Source of the DNA: Liquidambar formosana
Lineage: Eukaryota > Streptophyta > Magnoliopsida > Saxifragales > Altingiaceae
Direction of reading: 5' to 3'
Length of the DNA: 64,000 nt
NCBI GenBank assembly: GCA_039720395.1
Contig: CM077822.1
Location: forward strand, 22,837,267-22,901,266
How positions within the stretch are numbered: position 1 is the stretch's first letter; each line of letters opens with the position of its first letter. Positions 11,963 through 23,000 of the stretch are shown here, in pieces. The position numbers and the translations under genes are program-made. The notes below the pieces were generated by a model. It made no database searches and was not told the origin of the DNA. It saw only the letters and a list, made by a program, of their open reading frames with translations.

Positions 11963-12571
11963 ATGGCCTCTTCCTCCTCTGCCCCACAAAACCGTCCTGA
12001 CTTAAACACAACACCAGCAACACAACCAGAGGTCTGGCACCCAAGGTTCCTAAATGTTCACAACCAACCCCTTACAGTTGAGGATTCTGTAATTTACAAT
12101 TTTGCGAACGTAACGGCAGTAGCGGAGGGACTCATCACTCCTCGTGATGAGAGAATACTGGTTGGACGGTCCGACCTGGACATAATAAGAGACTCCATGG
12201 CTCTCAGCGCTCAGGCCACAACATTTACTGCTAACATGGCTCGACGTTTGCACACCAGAAATGTGCACATGCAAAGTCTAAGTGACCAGGTCACTCATCT
12301 TCAGGGGTTGCTCGACGGAGCCTATCGAAGGATGAGGGCTTTGAGAGCGGAGAATAGAGAGTTACAAAGAATGGTGGACTCCTATTCTAATAGACTCACA
12401 CCAAGGGTCGAGGCACTGGAGAGGCTCACTGATCAAATCATTGATCAAGAAAGGGTTCCGGGCAGCCCACAGAGGCAACCTCCAGCTGATCCCTCCAATT
12501 CTACCCAAGGCCCACAAAGGCAACCCCCAACTGATCCTTCTAGTTCTACCCAAAATGCTACTATTGAGTAG
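11963..12571 (+). CDS. Unknown coiled-coil protein, antisense to the copia element
   Basis: A 202-residue ORF on the plus strand, opposite to the retrotransposon coding strand. It has three parts: a Ser/Pro/Thr-rich start (MASSSSAPQNRPDL); a central helical, heptad-like region at about residues 70-160, including RRMRALRAENRELQRMV; and a Pro/Gln-rich tail with two copies of PQRQPP(A/T)DPS. I do not recognise the family and assign no function. The upstream 250 bp (11700-11960) is less AT-rich than the surroundings and includes a CTCTTC-rich leader just before the ATG, so an independent promoter is possible but unproven. It may be a gene captured by the retroelement or an antisense ORF proper to this family. 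Confidence 0.5.
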   Translation: MASSSSAPQNRPDLNTTPATQPEVWHPRFLNVHNQPLTVEDSVIYNFANVTAVAEGLITPRDERILVGRSDLDIIRDSMALSAQATTFTANMARRLHTRNVHMQSLSDQVTHLQGLLDGAYRRMRALRAENRELQRMVDSYSNRLTPRVEALERLTDQIIDQERVPGSPQRQPPADPSNSTQGPQRQPPTDPSSSTQNATIE

Positions 12572-13690
12572 CTCTCACTTTTTTCTTTTTTTTTTTGTTT
12601 CTTTTTTTTTTTTTTTGTTTTTTTTTTTTTTTGTTTTTTTTTGTTTTTTTTTTTTTTTGTTGCTGCTACTAGAATGAAGATGGTTTTATTTGCTAAACTC
12701 AAAGAACAAACAGATAAAATAGCACACAAAATGAATGAACACAACAAAATACTATTCATAAATAGATAACACACTGGAATATTTAGCACAACTTCTAAAC
12801 AGACGAATCAAAATAAAATAAAAATAATAATTATCGAAAATACAAAACGTACACTAGCAACAAATAACATGGCAAAATTTCAAGAAAGACCAGAAATGGG
12901 ACCACTAGCATAATTGGAATCTCGTCATGTACACAATAGTCCAATATCCAGAAGATGAGTGGAATGACAACTAGGTACCATGGGAGCATGAAAGTGAAAA
13001 ACCCATTCATCATTGCAGAGATGAGGGTTTTGGGGAGGAATAGCCATGATATTTATAGAAAAGTCCTATTTTTTTTTTTTTTTATTACAACAGGGGGAGT
13101 ATTCTTAATGGGCTGCAGAGACAATCTCCAGTTGGTCTCTCTAGTTCTCAAAATGCTACTAATAAGTAGCAAAAAAAATCTGTAATCTGCTCCAAGTACA
13201 ATGACCAAATCTGAAATTTTAGTGAAAACAATTTGTGATGCGTATAAATGAATTTTTATATGTTCAATCCAAAAAGAAATGGGCTTTGGGGTTTATATCA
13301 CTTAAAAGTATATCAAATGTACTTTGTAACCTCAAAATTTGGTAGAGAAATACCTAACAAAACCCATTCAAAAATATTTTTCAATATTGAGTTAGTGCTG
13401 TCTAGCAGAAATCCCAGATTCAGGTGTACCACAAAATAATTACGCAAAAAAATATCAAATGGTCACCTAATGACACGAAAATTGGTAGGATGTTAGCCCA
13501 ACAAGTCAGTGACAAAATCCAATTCGTTTCATCTCAAAATCATAACTAGAACTAAAGTTATGAATTAAATGGTAAAATGGGTTCGTGCTGTCAACACAGT
13601 ATAAAACACAAAACCTCAACCATGTATTTACTTAAAACACTTATCTCGTAGGTTTATTCTATAAACCGATGCTTATTTCTTCAGTGTCAT
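12572..13690. other. Non-coding interior of the copia element
   Basis: Starts with a ~90-base T-rich tract (12580-12660), so the long T- or K-rich frames there are spurious. 13108-13170 is a degenerate copy of the 3' end of the 11963 ORF: GGGCTGCAGAGACAATCTCC and AAATGCTACTAATAAGTAGC resemble its last ~70 bases. No other coding signal. Confidence 0.6.
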
Positions 13691-14010
13691 TCCACTTCTA
13701 GTGGTTTGGTATTTTATTTTTCCACACCAAATATATTCATTCCACTTCTGGTGGTTTGATATTTTATTGCTCCACTTCTAGTGGTTTGGTATTTCATTAA
13801 TCTACTTCTAGTGGTTTGGTATTTTATTTTTCCACACCAAATATATTCATTCCACTTCTGGTGGTTTGATATTTCATTGCTCCACTTCTAGTGGTTTAGT
13901 ATTCCACTTCTAGTGGTTTAGTATTTCATTGCTCCACTTCTAATGGTTTGATATGTCATTAATCCACTTCTGGTGGTTTGGTATTCCATTATTCCACTTC
14001 TGGTGGTTTT
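13691..14010. repeat. Minisatellite of CCACTTCTAGTGG palindromic units
   Basis: About eleven units of ~26-30 bp, each with CCACTTCTAGTGG or CCACTTCTGGTGG (near-palindrome CCACT-N3-AGTGG) followed by TTTGGTATTTTATT-like spacer. A higher-order unit with CCACACCAAATATATTC occurs twice (13721 and 13841). Confidence 0.9.
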
Positions 14011-14304
14011 TATCATAAAATGACATACTTTAAGCTGACACAGTGAAGTTACCAGTAAATCTGAGAGAAGTTGACTGACAACAGAGGTGACGTTGACAGT
14101 CAATTCGTAGTAAAACAAGAACAGATTTTGTGTGTTCTTTTTTGCTAACTAAAGCAAAAGTTAAGGTGCACCCAAGAATTTTCACCAAAATTTTACAAGC
14201 ATCTAAAGAAGTTGCATAACACATAATAGATAAATATATTACTCAATTTAATTTGGTCATCATTGACCATCACTTTATTCAATTAAATTGAGACTTTATT
14301 CATT

Positions 14305-14745
14305 ATTTCTAAAACTTCAGGTTTTGAAATTTGTCTCTTGCTTCAGGAAGAGAACAGATGAATAATAACCTTTTTTTTTTTTTTCTTTTTTATAGAAAAC
14401 TTCTGGTTTTCAAATCTTTCTCTTACTTCAGGAAGAGAAGATGAATTGTTACCCTTTTTCCTTTTTAATTATAAAACTTCAGGTTTTATTTTAAATCTTC
14501 TCTTGCTTTAGGAAGAGAATATATGAACAACAACTTTTCTTATAGAAAATTTTGGAGATTGAAATTTGTTTCTTCCTTCATGAAGATAACATGTAAATAA
14601 TAACTTTTCATATAGAAAACTTCAAGTTTTCAAATCTTTCTCTTACTTCAAGAAGAGAAAATGAATCATCACTCCTTTTATTTATTTCTAAAACTTCAAG
14701 TTTTATTTTCAAATCTTCTCTTGCTTCACGAAGAGAAGATGGATT
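14305..14745. repeat. Six-unit degenerate tandem repeat (~70-90 bp)
   Basis: Each unit has AAAACTTCAGGTTTT-like sequence, then TCTCTTGCTTCAGGAAGAGA, then ATGAATAATAAC-like sequence. The units lie in the leader between the 5' LTR and the foreign insert. Confidence 0.85.
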
Positions 14746-14769
14746 CATCCATTCAAGTATATAATTTAG

Positions 14770-14880
14770 AGTAAAAACCAATCCACAACCAAATTGGTTA
14801 AAAGCATACCAACTTACCACAATCAAATTGGTTTAGAACGTACCAACTTACCAACCTACCACAACCAAATTGGTTAAGAA
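14770..14880. repeat. Short tandem repeat next to the 5' LTR
   Basis: Three copies of ACCAAATTGGTT-like palindrome with ACCAACTTACCA spacer (14785, 14823, 14863). Confidence 0.7.
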
Positions 14881-14940
14881 AGAAGATGGTGGTAGTATGA
14901 TATTGCTCCCAAATTCCTTGAGCAATTCGTGCTGATAACG

Positions 14941-15213
14941 TGTTGTAAACCAAGAATTTAGAACAAGTTATGAGGAGAATAAAATTTCTTATTCATCTTC
15001 TTTCTCTTCTTTCTCTCCAAATACATATTTCTTCATTCTCTCCAAAAATATATATCACTCTTCTTTCTCCCCTTCCCCTTTTATCTTTGTTTGAATTAGG
15101 TCCACATAATGGGATTACCTAACTCACTTATGAAGTGGTCTTCCCATTATCACAAAGTGGAGGGGGTGTGGACATCCACTCAATTGTCCACTCAATGTTT
15201 AATATTTATAACA
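14941..15213 (-). repeat. 5' LTR of the copia element
   Basis: 273 bp, TG...CA ends, followed by the target duplication ATCAT. It should contain the promoter of the element, reading leftward. Confidence 0.92.
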
Positions 15214-15450
15214 ATCATATATTTTTGTTAGGATTTTCTTTAATATATTTATAATGAAAAGTATGATATTTTATATAATATTTTTTATTAAGTATTTTAT
15301 CCTGTGCAGATGCATTGGTCTTACACTCTTACCCTCATTTAAGCATAAATGAAGAAACTAAATAGATCAATACCATTGTACTACATAACAGTTGAACAAA
15401 ATACTGCAAATTCAAATATAAATAATGAAACTAAACAAATCATATACAAT

Positions 15451-16050
15451 CAGGGCCGGTTTTGACCCTAGGCATGCAAGGCGGTCGCCTGGAGCCCCAT
15501 AATTTGGTCTAAAAAAAAGGGCCCCATTTGCTTCTTGTTTAACTAGTCATAATAGCCTAAGAATCAGCCCAAAAGGTTCTCTATTTTTCATTTTTTTTTT
15601 TAAAAGGGCCTTATTTTACCAATTAGGTCAGCCCAATTCTAGCCCAAAGAAAAAGTGAAAAACCAAAAAAAAATATGAGAACAGTAATGTTTAAATAACA
15701 TTTTGTTGTAATTGATTTATTTCTTTTGATATTATAGCTTTAGATTTTATTTGGCATTTGTTTTTTTTTTTTCTTTTTTGTGTTGTAAAAGTGGATTATG
15801 CTCAATTATGAAGCAAGAAGTATGCATTCTATCTGTATAAGTTTTTGTAATCATCTCTTGTCATTTTAATTTATAAAAGCAAATTTTTGTAATTTAATAT
15901 GCAAACAAACTTTATGTTGGTACTTGGTAATAAGAATTTTTTTTTTTTGGATATTTAGAATTTTTTGTTTTTTTTGGAATACGTATAGAAAGAAGTGGAC
16001 CTCATTTTAAAAGTTTATCTGAAGCCCCAAATAACTCAGAACCGGCACTG
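15451..16050. mobile_element. hAT-like non-autonomous element (copy 1)
   Basis: The ends are CAGGGCCGGTTTTGA on the left and, reverse-complemented, CAGTGCCGGTTCTGA on the right. The flanking 8 bp are TATACAAT (15443-15450) and AATACAAT (16051-16058), an 8-bp target duplication with one mismatch, typical of hAT elements. No transposase. The same element sits at 17776-18347, so it was present before the segmental duplication. Confidence 0.85.
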
Positions 16051-16429
16051 AATACAATTTGTAAAGGAAAATCATCCAAAACTCATCGTAATGCACATTT
16101 TACAAACACTTAATTAGCATAGTTATATGGACAACACAAATAATAATAATGCAACTAGTTCTAAATGTAATGAGAGGGATGGGTCCATCTTATCAGTGTA
16201 CTTTAAGGGAGCCCGGGTTGAAAGGGTCAATAGTGAACAAGTGGCAAATGTTGATATAATCCTAAAATGACGAAGCAGGTTATCTCAAATTTGGGATCTT
16301 TGAACAGATAGAGGCAGAAATAACACGTTTAGAAATCTTTCGGAATACCCAGCATTATCCATCCTAAAATTATTATCATTAATAAGGATTAGAGAAATAG
16401 CATATGATATCTGTCATACAGCCCACACA

Positions 16430-16945
16430 ATATGTCGTTTGAGTAGATTTTTTAGTCATTTACCGTCTCTGCTTAAACGGAAGTTTTTGAAAGCACTTTC
16501 TTTTGTAAAGTAGTAGAAAATGATGTTTTCTAGTGAATAACACAACTAGTTTTCATAAAAACCTTTATATATATATATATATTTTTTTTTCAATTGAGAA
16601 ATTAAAACTAATGGGGTGTGCAAATAAAATTAAGGGGTCAATAGCCACCCTCTTTTTTAAAATAGCTTTAGCTCCCTCCCTTTCTCCAAAAAATAATAAT
16701 AATAATAAACAAGAAATACTTGGTTCACAATAAACATCTCTAAGAAGTCAGTCCAACAATGATACTTACCCAAACAAAACATGCAACTGAAAAAAGAGAT
16801 ACAATACTATTTATACAAAAGCTAGCTGAATAAAAAATAGAAAAAAAAAAAACTAAAAATCTAATATATATATATATATAAAAGTAGTGTTCAAGGCTAC
16901 CAATACTTGGCGCATTTCTATGCAATCACATGGCTCTTTCTTTGC

Positions 16946-17000
<55 letters not shown>

Positions 17001-18726
17001 AGACTCATCTTCACGTAACTTTTTGGTAATTATCTTTTAAGCATTTGTTCTAAACATTGCAACCTCTCCTATTTTACAACAGGTTTGCAACCGTTAGAGA
17101 GGTTTAATTGTTAGCTTTCTCCTTCCTATTGCTATATTCATATCTTCTTCTCTCTTTTATGGTTATGGAGGTATACTTCTCAAATGGTCTCTCATGCATG
17201 CCCACTTCTGGTAACAATGTATGACTTTGATATTTGTTTATTTAGTTTTTAATCAAATAGGTTGACACATTTATATGAATTGAACATATTGCCGAGTATT
17301 TTTGTGAGTTGAAAGATCTTTAAGTAATATTAATTTTTGTGAATTGAATATTCAAGTTTTATTACTGTTGTAATTGTCATTGAGTTCTCTTTGTTTTACC
17401 GATTGTATTACTTATCATATCTTTGCTATTTTTTCATTAATATTATTGCTTTGTATATATACTTATATATTTATATGTGTGTTTACAGGTTGAACTAAGA
17501 AAAAAAGAATTCGGCTTTTTAAAAAAAAAAAAAATTGTATCCTATATTTTTGTTAGGATTTTCTCCAATATATTTATAATGAAAAGTATGATATTTTATA
17601 TAATATTTTTTATTAGGTATTTCATCCAGTGCAGATGCACTGGTCTTACACTCTTACCCTAATTTAAGCATAAATGAAGAAACTAAATAGATCAATACCA
17701 TTGTAGTACATAACAGTTGAACAAAATACTACAAATTCAAATATAAATAATGAAACTAATCAGATCAAATACAATCAGGGCTGGTTTTGACCTCAGGCGA
17801 GCAAGGCAGGCCGCCTGGGGCCCCATAATTTGGGCTAAAAAAAGGGTCCCATTTGCTTCCCCCTTTATTAGTCATAATAGCCTACGAATCAGCCCAAAAG
17901 CTTCTCTATTTTTTTTTTTTTTAAAGGGCCCTATTTTACCAACTAGGTCAGCCCAATTCCAGCCCAAAGAAAAAGTGAAAAACCAATAAAAAAAAAAAAT
18001 TGAGAAAAGTAATGTTTAAATGACATTTTGTTGTAATTGATTTATTTCTTTTGATATTATAGCTTTAGATTTTATTTGGCATTTGTTTTTTTTCTTTTTT
18101 GTGTTGTAAAAATGGATTATGTTTAATTATGAAGCAAAAAGTATGTATTCTATCTTTATAAGTTTTTGTAATCATCTCTTGTCATTTTAATTTATAAAAG
18201 CAAATTTTTGTAAATTTATATGCAAATAAACTTTATGTTGGTACTTGGTAATAGGATTTTTTTTTTTTTTTGGAAATACGTATAAAAAGAAGAGGGCCCC
18301 ATTTTAAGAGTTCGTCTGGGACCCCAAATAACTTAAAACCGACCCTGAATACAATTTGTAAAGGAAAATCATCCAACACTCATCGTAATGCACATTTTAC
18401 AAACACTTAATTAGCATAGTTATATGGACAACTCAAATAATAATAATGCAACTAGTTCTAAATGTAATGAGAGGGATGGGTCCATCTTATCAGTGTACTT
18501 TAAGGGAGCCCGGGTTGAAAAGGTCAATAGTGAACAAGTGGCAAATGTTGATATAATCCTAAAATGACGATGCAAGTTATCTCAAATTTGGGATCTTTGA
18601 ACAGATAGAGGCAGAAATAACACGTTTAGAAATCTTTCAGAATACCCAGCATTACCCATCCTAAAATTATTATCATTAATAAGGATTAGAGAAATAGCAT
18701 ATGATATCTGTCATACAGCCCACACA
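16430..18726. repeat. Segmental duplication copy 2 (uninterrupted)
   Basis: Tandem partner of 7037-16429. It begins ATATGTCGTTTGAGTAG at 16430 and ends CACACA at 18726, matching the last bases of copy 1. Around 17530-17545 it reads AATTGTATCCTATATTTTTG, the pre-insertion form of the site where copy 1 carries the copia retrotransposon. Differences are mostly microsatellite lengths and scattered substitutions. No gene was recognised within it. Confidence 0.9.
17776..18347. mobile_element. hAT-like non-autonomous element (copy 2)
   Basis: Duplicate of 15451-16050 inside segmental copy 2. Its left end is CAGGGCTGGTTTTGA and its right end ACCGACCCTG. The 8-bp target duplication AATACAAT is perfect here (17768-17775 and 18348-18355), which confirms the boundaries. 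No coding content. Confidence 0.87.
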
Positions 18727-18939
18727 TTAGTGAAGCACCCACTCGGAATTTTTCCCCTTTCTTCCCCGTTTTCACCGTTGGTGGATTCCAAAAGCTCATA
18801 TTCTTGAATCTACTTATTAAAAAGGCCCACATTAACAAGGACTAATCCCACGCCCTCTTAAGGCGCTTGGCCAACACGACGATTCTCAAAACGCTTCCAC
18901 ATCTCATTTGCCAATCATGGGTCTTGCTTTTTGTCTTTA

Positions 18940-19286
18940 GAGCATCTCCAAAGGAAATAGCTATTTTAATTAGTAAAATAATATATATTTTTTTTAAAAA
19001 AAATAATTAGTTAACTATCCAAGTGAGTACTCCAAGGGTATTAGTTATTTTTGATCTATTTAAATTTTTTATTAATAATCATTTTTTTTTAATCATCTGG
19101 TGGAGAGATAAAAAAAATGATGCAAAAAAAGAAGACAAGTGTCATTTTTTTAACTAAAAATAGTTTAACTAGCGAAATGAAAGTAACTAAAATAGCTAAC
19201 CATATAACCCCTTAGATAAGGAAAAAAATGATTTGACTAGTTAAAATAGCTAAAGGGATTGGACAGTTAACTCAGGAGAGATGCTC
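18940..19286. mobile_element. Tourist-like (PIF/Harbinger) MITE
   Basis: Inverted ends GAGCATCTCCAA / GAGCATCTCTCC flanked by the 3-bp duplication TTA (18937-18939 and 19287-19289). The interior repeats TAGCTATTTTAAT-type sequence in both orientations. It lies just upstream of the MYOB-type gene, inside its likely promoter. Confidence 0.8.
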
Positions 19287-19479
19287 TTAATAAGCGCGCG
19301 TGGAATTGACGAGCCTCTTAGCCGTGTCAGTGAGAGGACGGTTGTCAACAACGACGTCGTATCCATCTCGGGAATACAAGCACACAGTTTACGTGAAACT
19401 ATCAAAACAAAGCTTCTCTTTTTCTTTCACATTAACTTCAGCAATAATTCCTCCGATATGACGATATCCAAATTAGGGT

Positions 19480-19596
19480 TCTGATCGGCATTGCATATTT
19501 GCATTTCACGAGAAGAGGATTCTCAGTCAGTTATTTCAACAAACAGTTGGTGGTCTTTACAACTACAAAGCTTCAAAAAATCCTCTCCATTTTTCA
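19480..19596 (+). other. Probable 5' UTR exon of the MYOB-type gene
   Basis: The sequence before a strong donor (TCA|GTGAGT at 19597). The matching acceptor is TTTCCCAG|GA ending at 20038, three bases before the ATG at 20042. The transcription start is not determined; the region upstream to 19287 is the likely promoter. Confidence 0.5.
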
Positions 19597-20041
19597 GTGA
19601 GTATTGAATTTATTTTGTTTTATTTTATTTTATTTTATTTTATTTCTCTCTATTTTCTTCAAATTCTTCATCTTTTTCCTTTACCCTCCGTTTGGTTTCC
19701 CAGAAAATGGAGGAAAAAAGAGAAGAAAGGAAATGTTTAGGATCTTTGTGTTTGATGTTATTTTGCATTTTAAGAGAGAAAAGAACTGAAGTAGGCTGGA
19801 CCAAATTGATACGTTGCGTCAGTTTAGGCCTATTAAAAGCAGGAAAGTACTTTCGAAATTGTAATCAAACAGTATCCCTTTAGTATTGGTTTTGTAGCGT
19901 CTTTTTAGGGTCTCAATTAGTGGAAAATATTTTGTGATTTTGATTTTCTTGCACTTTCTCGGGAACCAAAAACAGGTGGTTGTTATTTAATTGATTTGTT
20001 TGGTTTCGTGATTCATCAGTGAGAAGCGATTTTCCCAGGAA

Positions 20042-23000
20042 ATGGAATGCCAAGCGATACAGTCGTGGACGTTTAGTGGGTTAGTGGGTGCATTTCTTGA
20101 TCTTGCTATAACTTATCTTTTGCTCTGTGGATCAACCCTTGCTTTTATCGCCTCGAAATTTCTGGGTTTGTTTGGACTGTGTCTGCCATGCCCTTGTAAT
20201 GAAAAAGGGAACCCCAATAGCGACAACTGCTTTCAGAGGTTTCTTGTCGATTGCCCGACTGAGAAACTCTCCTCTGTTCAATTGTCTGTTAATAGCAAGT
20301 TCCCTTTCGATCCGATATGGGCAAATGACCTAGAAGGTTGCCAGTTGAATTTGAAGTTGTTGAAGGAGAGAAATTGCAAAAATGGGCATCTCAAATTGGA
20401 TGGCGAAATGTCGTGTAGCTCGGTTTCAGATGCAAGGAGGTTGCAGGATTTGGAGGACAGGCAATTAGTACCTGGGAATGAATCAGTTGGGTTTGGAGCA
20501 ATGGACTTGACTTCTTTGAAAGAAGGAAGGTTTGATCTCAAGGGGAAGGGGATTATGAATCAGAAGCCAAGATCGGGTCTTCGCCGCCGTCGCAAAGGTT
20601 CTTTTGATTGTGGGAAACATTCGTCAGTTGCATCTTATGATCCTTTGTGGCCTGATGCGCGAGGCGTTTCATGGTCTCCTTCTAGCAACAGTATAAAGAA
20701 TGCTGAAGAAAGCTTGGTGCCTGTGAATTCTAATGGCGGTGATGGTTCTGCGTGTGAGTATGAATCGTGTTCTAATTCTGTGTTTTCAGTCCATTTTCAT
20801 CATTTTGGCTCTAATTTTATAGTATTTGTGTAAACCACCATCTTCTAGTCTTAATTGTAAATTGGAAACAGTGTCCTTAAGTCAAAAGAGTGAGGCAAGG
20901 CATTCCTCTTTTTTATAGAACAAGTTGAAAAATGAAGGACAAATTATCCAATGATCATATAGGAGAAAAAAGAATACATTAAATAAGTTCTATATCTAAT
21001 GTTGTGGACATTGATTACAACACATGTATATGATGAAAATGTCAGTGTGGACTCATGGTTCTTGTCAATGTAAACAAGGAGATCCTTATGGTGATATAGA
21101 TTCACGAAGATATTCGAAAACTCTTAGGACATTCATTGTTTATAATGAGGTGTTAGTTAAAAGAAAATAAAATAACAGTGAGCAGGATTCAAAGATTACT
21201 TCAGGTCTAAGTTTTGTAAGCGGGTGCTTGGTATAGCTACTGGACTATACTATGTGCATGTGGCATAATGGTAGATTTGAATCTCATATACACCTCCCAC
21301 TCTGTGTTAGCCTCTAAGTTTGAGTCTAGAGATATATTCCTTGAGGCATAACCTCACACGCTTTCAGAATAATGGCAGAACATAAAGTGGAAGGATTTCT
21401 AGTTGGTTCATTAGATTTACTTTGATCAGTGTATACACATCTTGCATATACACATACATATGCCATTTCTATACAATGCATCTTGATGCTCCTTCTGATG
21501 TGGATGTTATGTGATGTTAGATGGTGGGGAAGCTCCAATGGACATTGGTTTGCAGGAAAGAGTTTCTCACGGCTTTGAATTGGGTGAACCAGTTGATGAC
21601 AATAAGTCCACCGAAAAGGATGCATCACCTGTTCAAGAGTTCAAATTCAAGCAGCCAGGGTTTGATGTTAATGAGGAAAATGAAATTAGAGTCTTGGAAC
21701 AAGCACTTGAAGAAGAGCATGCTGCTTGCACTTCTCTGTACTATGAGCTCGAAAAAGAGAGAAGTGCTGCTGCTACCGCTGCTGATGAGGCCATGGCTAT
21801 GATATTGCGCCTACAAGAGGAGAAGGCATCGATAGAAATGGAAGCTCGGCAATACCAAAGGATGATAGAAGAAAAATCTGAGTATGATGCAGAGGAAATG
21901 AACATTCTCAAAGAGATTTTACTGAGGAGAGAGAGGGAAAAGCATTTTTTGGAGAAGGAGGTTGAAGCATACAGGCAAATGATTTTTGGAAACGAGCAGT
22001 TGGATGGTGATATGCATGATATGGTAGGGACACTTGGACTTGGTGCTTCTTCTTCGCTATTTTCAAGTGAGGATCCGGTACTGATGCTGCAATGGATCAG
22101 CGAATCCATTGGGAAGAAGGAAGAGATAAAAAATGCAAATAAATCTTCAGATTATGAAATCACATCTGTTGAATCACAAAATCTTACTCTTGCTTTTGGG
22201 AAAGAACTACCAATCCCGGTATGGGATGAGGATGCTGACTTTCCAAAACAAGGGGACATTCATAGGCATCCAAGAATTGACAAACATCATCCACATAGGA
22301 GTGGTGATGATTTCAATGAAGAGTTTCAAGAGAAGGGAATGGTATCCATGGATTCACAAGTTAATGAGTCAAGTCCTCAGGGGCTTACTTTGCTTGAGAA
22401 AACCATTACCCCGGTAGGGGAAGAGCAGAAACTCAGTGACAACAGCAATCTATACCAAGGAAAGGCACCAAAGACAAGCGAGAGTCATAATGAAAATGAG
22501 ATCAATATACCATATGATGGTGAAGATCTCAAGAAGCATATGAAAGATGCAGATCAGAGAAGTGGAAACCAACATAGCTCTATGCATGATTCAGAGCCTC
22601 ATGTTCACGATGTTCATGTCATTGATGACGAATCTAACTTATGTAATGAAAGCAGTGAAAACAAAAGTGAACGGGTGTCATCGGATGCTACTTTAAATGT
22701 TCCCAGAAAAGTTGGTCTTTCATTTGAAGCTTCTGGGGTCCAGAAGATTAATATTTTAGGCGATTGTCCAAGTACGAGCAGGTTGGTTATTGAGCCAGAC
22801 ATTAAAAGAAGCAATTCAGACATGCCTAGTGGGTTGCCGCCTATGGGTGCCTCACGAGGCAAAGCGTTGCCTTCTGATCTACGGAGAAATTCCATGTCTG
22901 CAGTTGATTATGAAAGGTCAAAAATTGACACTGAAGTAGAATGGCTTAGAGAGAGACTGAGGATTGTGCAAGAGGGAAGGGAGAAGCTTAACTTCTCTGT

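Larger units (their letters stand above)
8272..15213 (-). mobile_element. Copia-type LTR retrotransposon, chimeric and defective
   Basis: The LTRs are 8272-8546 and 14941-15213, TG...CA-bounded, and flanked by the 5-bp target duplication ATCAT (8267-8271; 15214-15218). Coding is on the minus strand, so the 5' LTR is the right one. Immediately inside the left LTR the minus strand reads CCAAGGGGGAG, a polypurine tract. Inside the right LTR it reads CGTTATCAGCACGA, which has a TATCAG core like initiator-tRNA primer sites. RT-RNase H (8805-10517) and an integrase tail are present. Gag, protease and the integrase core were not found; 11440-14940 is unrelated DNA with a plus-strand ORF and satellite-like repeats. 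Confidence 0.93.
7037..16429. repeat. Segmental duplication copy 1 (interrupted by copia element)
   Basis: Starts ATATGTCGTTTAAGTGG and ends ...CAGCCCACACA. Without the copia insertion (8272-15213) and one copy of its target duplication, it is about 2.45 kb and matches 16430-18726 along its length. Both contain the (AT)n tracts, the motif AATGGGGTGTGCAAATAA, the 5-bp insertion target region and a hAT-like element. The two copies are directly adjacent, head to tail. Confidence 0.9.

Noticed and set aside
12441..12789. Overlapping frames rich in Phe (plus) or Lys (minus)
   Set aside because: Artefacts of the T-rich tract after the 202-aa ORF.
13691..14745. CRISPR-like array of short repeats
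   Set aside because: Units are degenerate, spacers are repetitive, and the context is a plant retroelement; this is a minisatellite.
21326..22895. Minus-strand and alternate-phase frames over the MYOB exon
   Set aside because: Shadows of the real coding exon.
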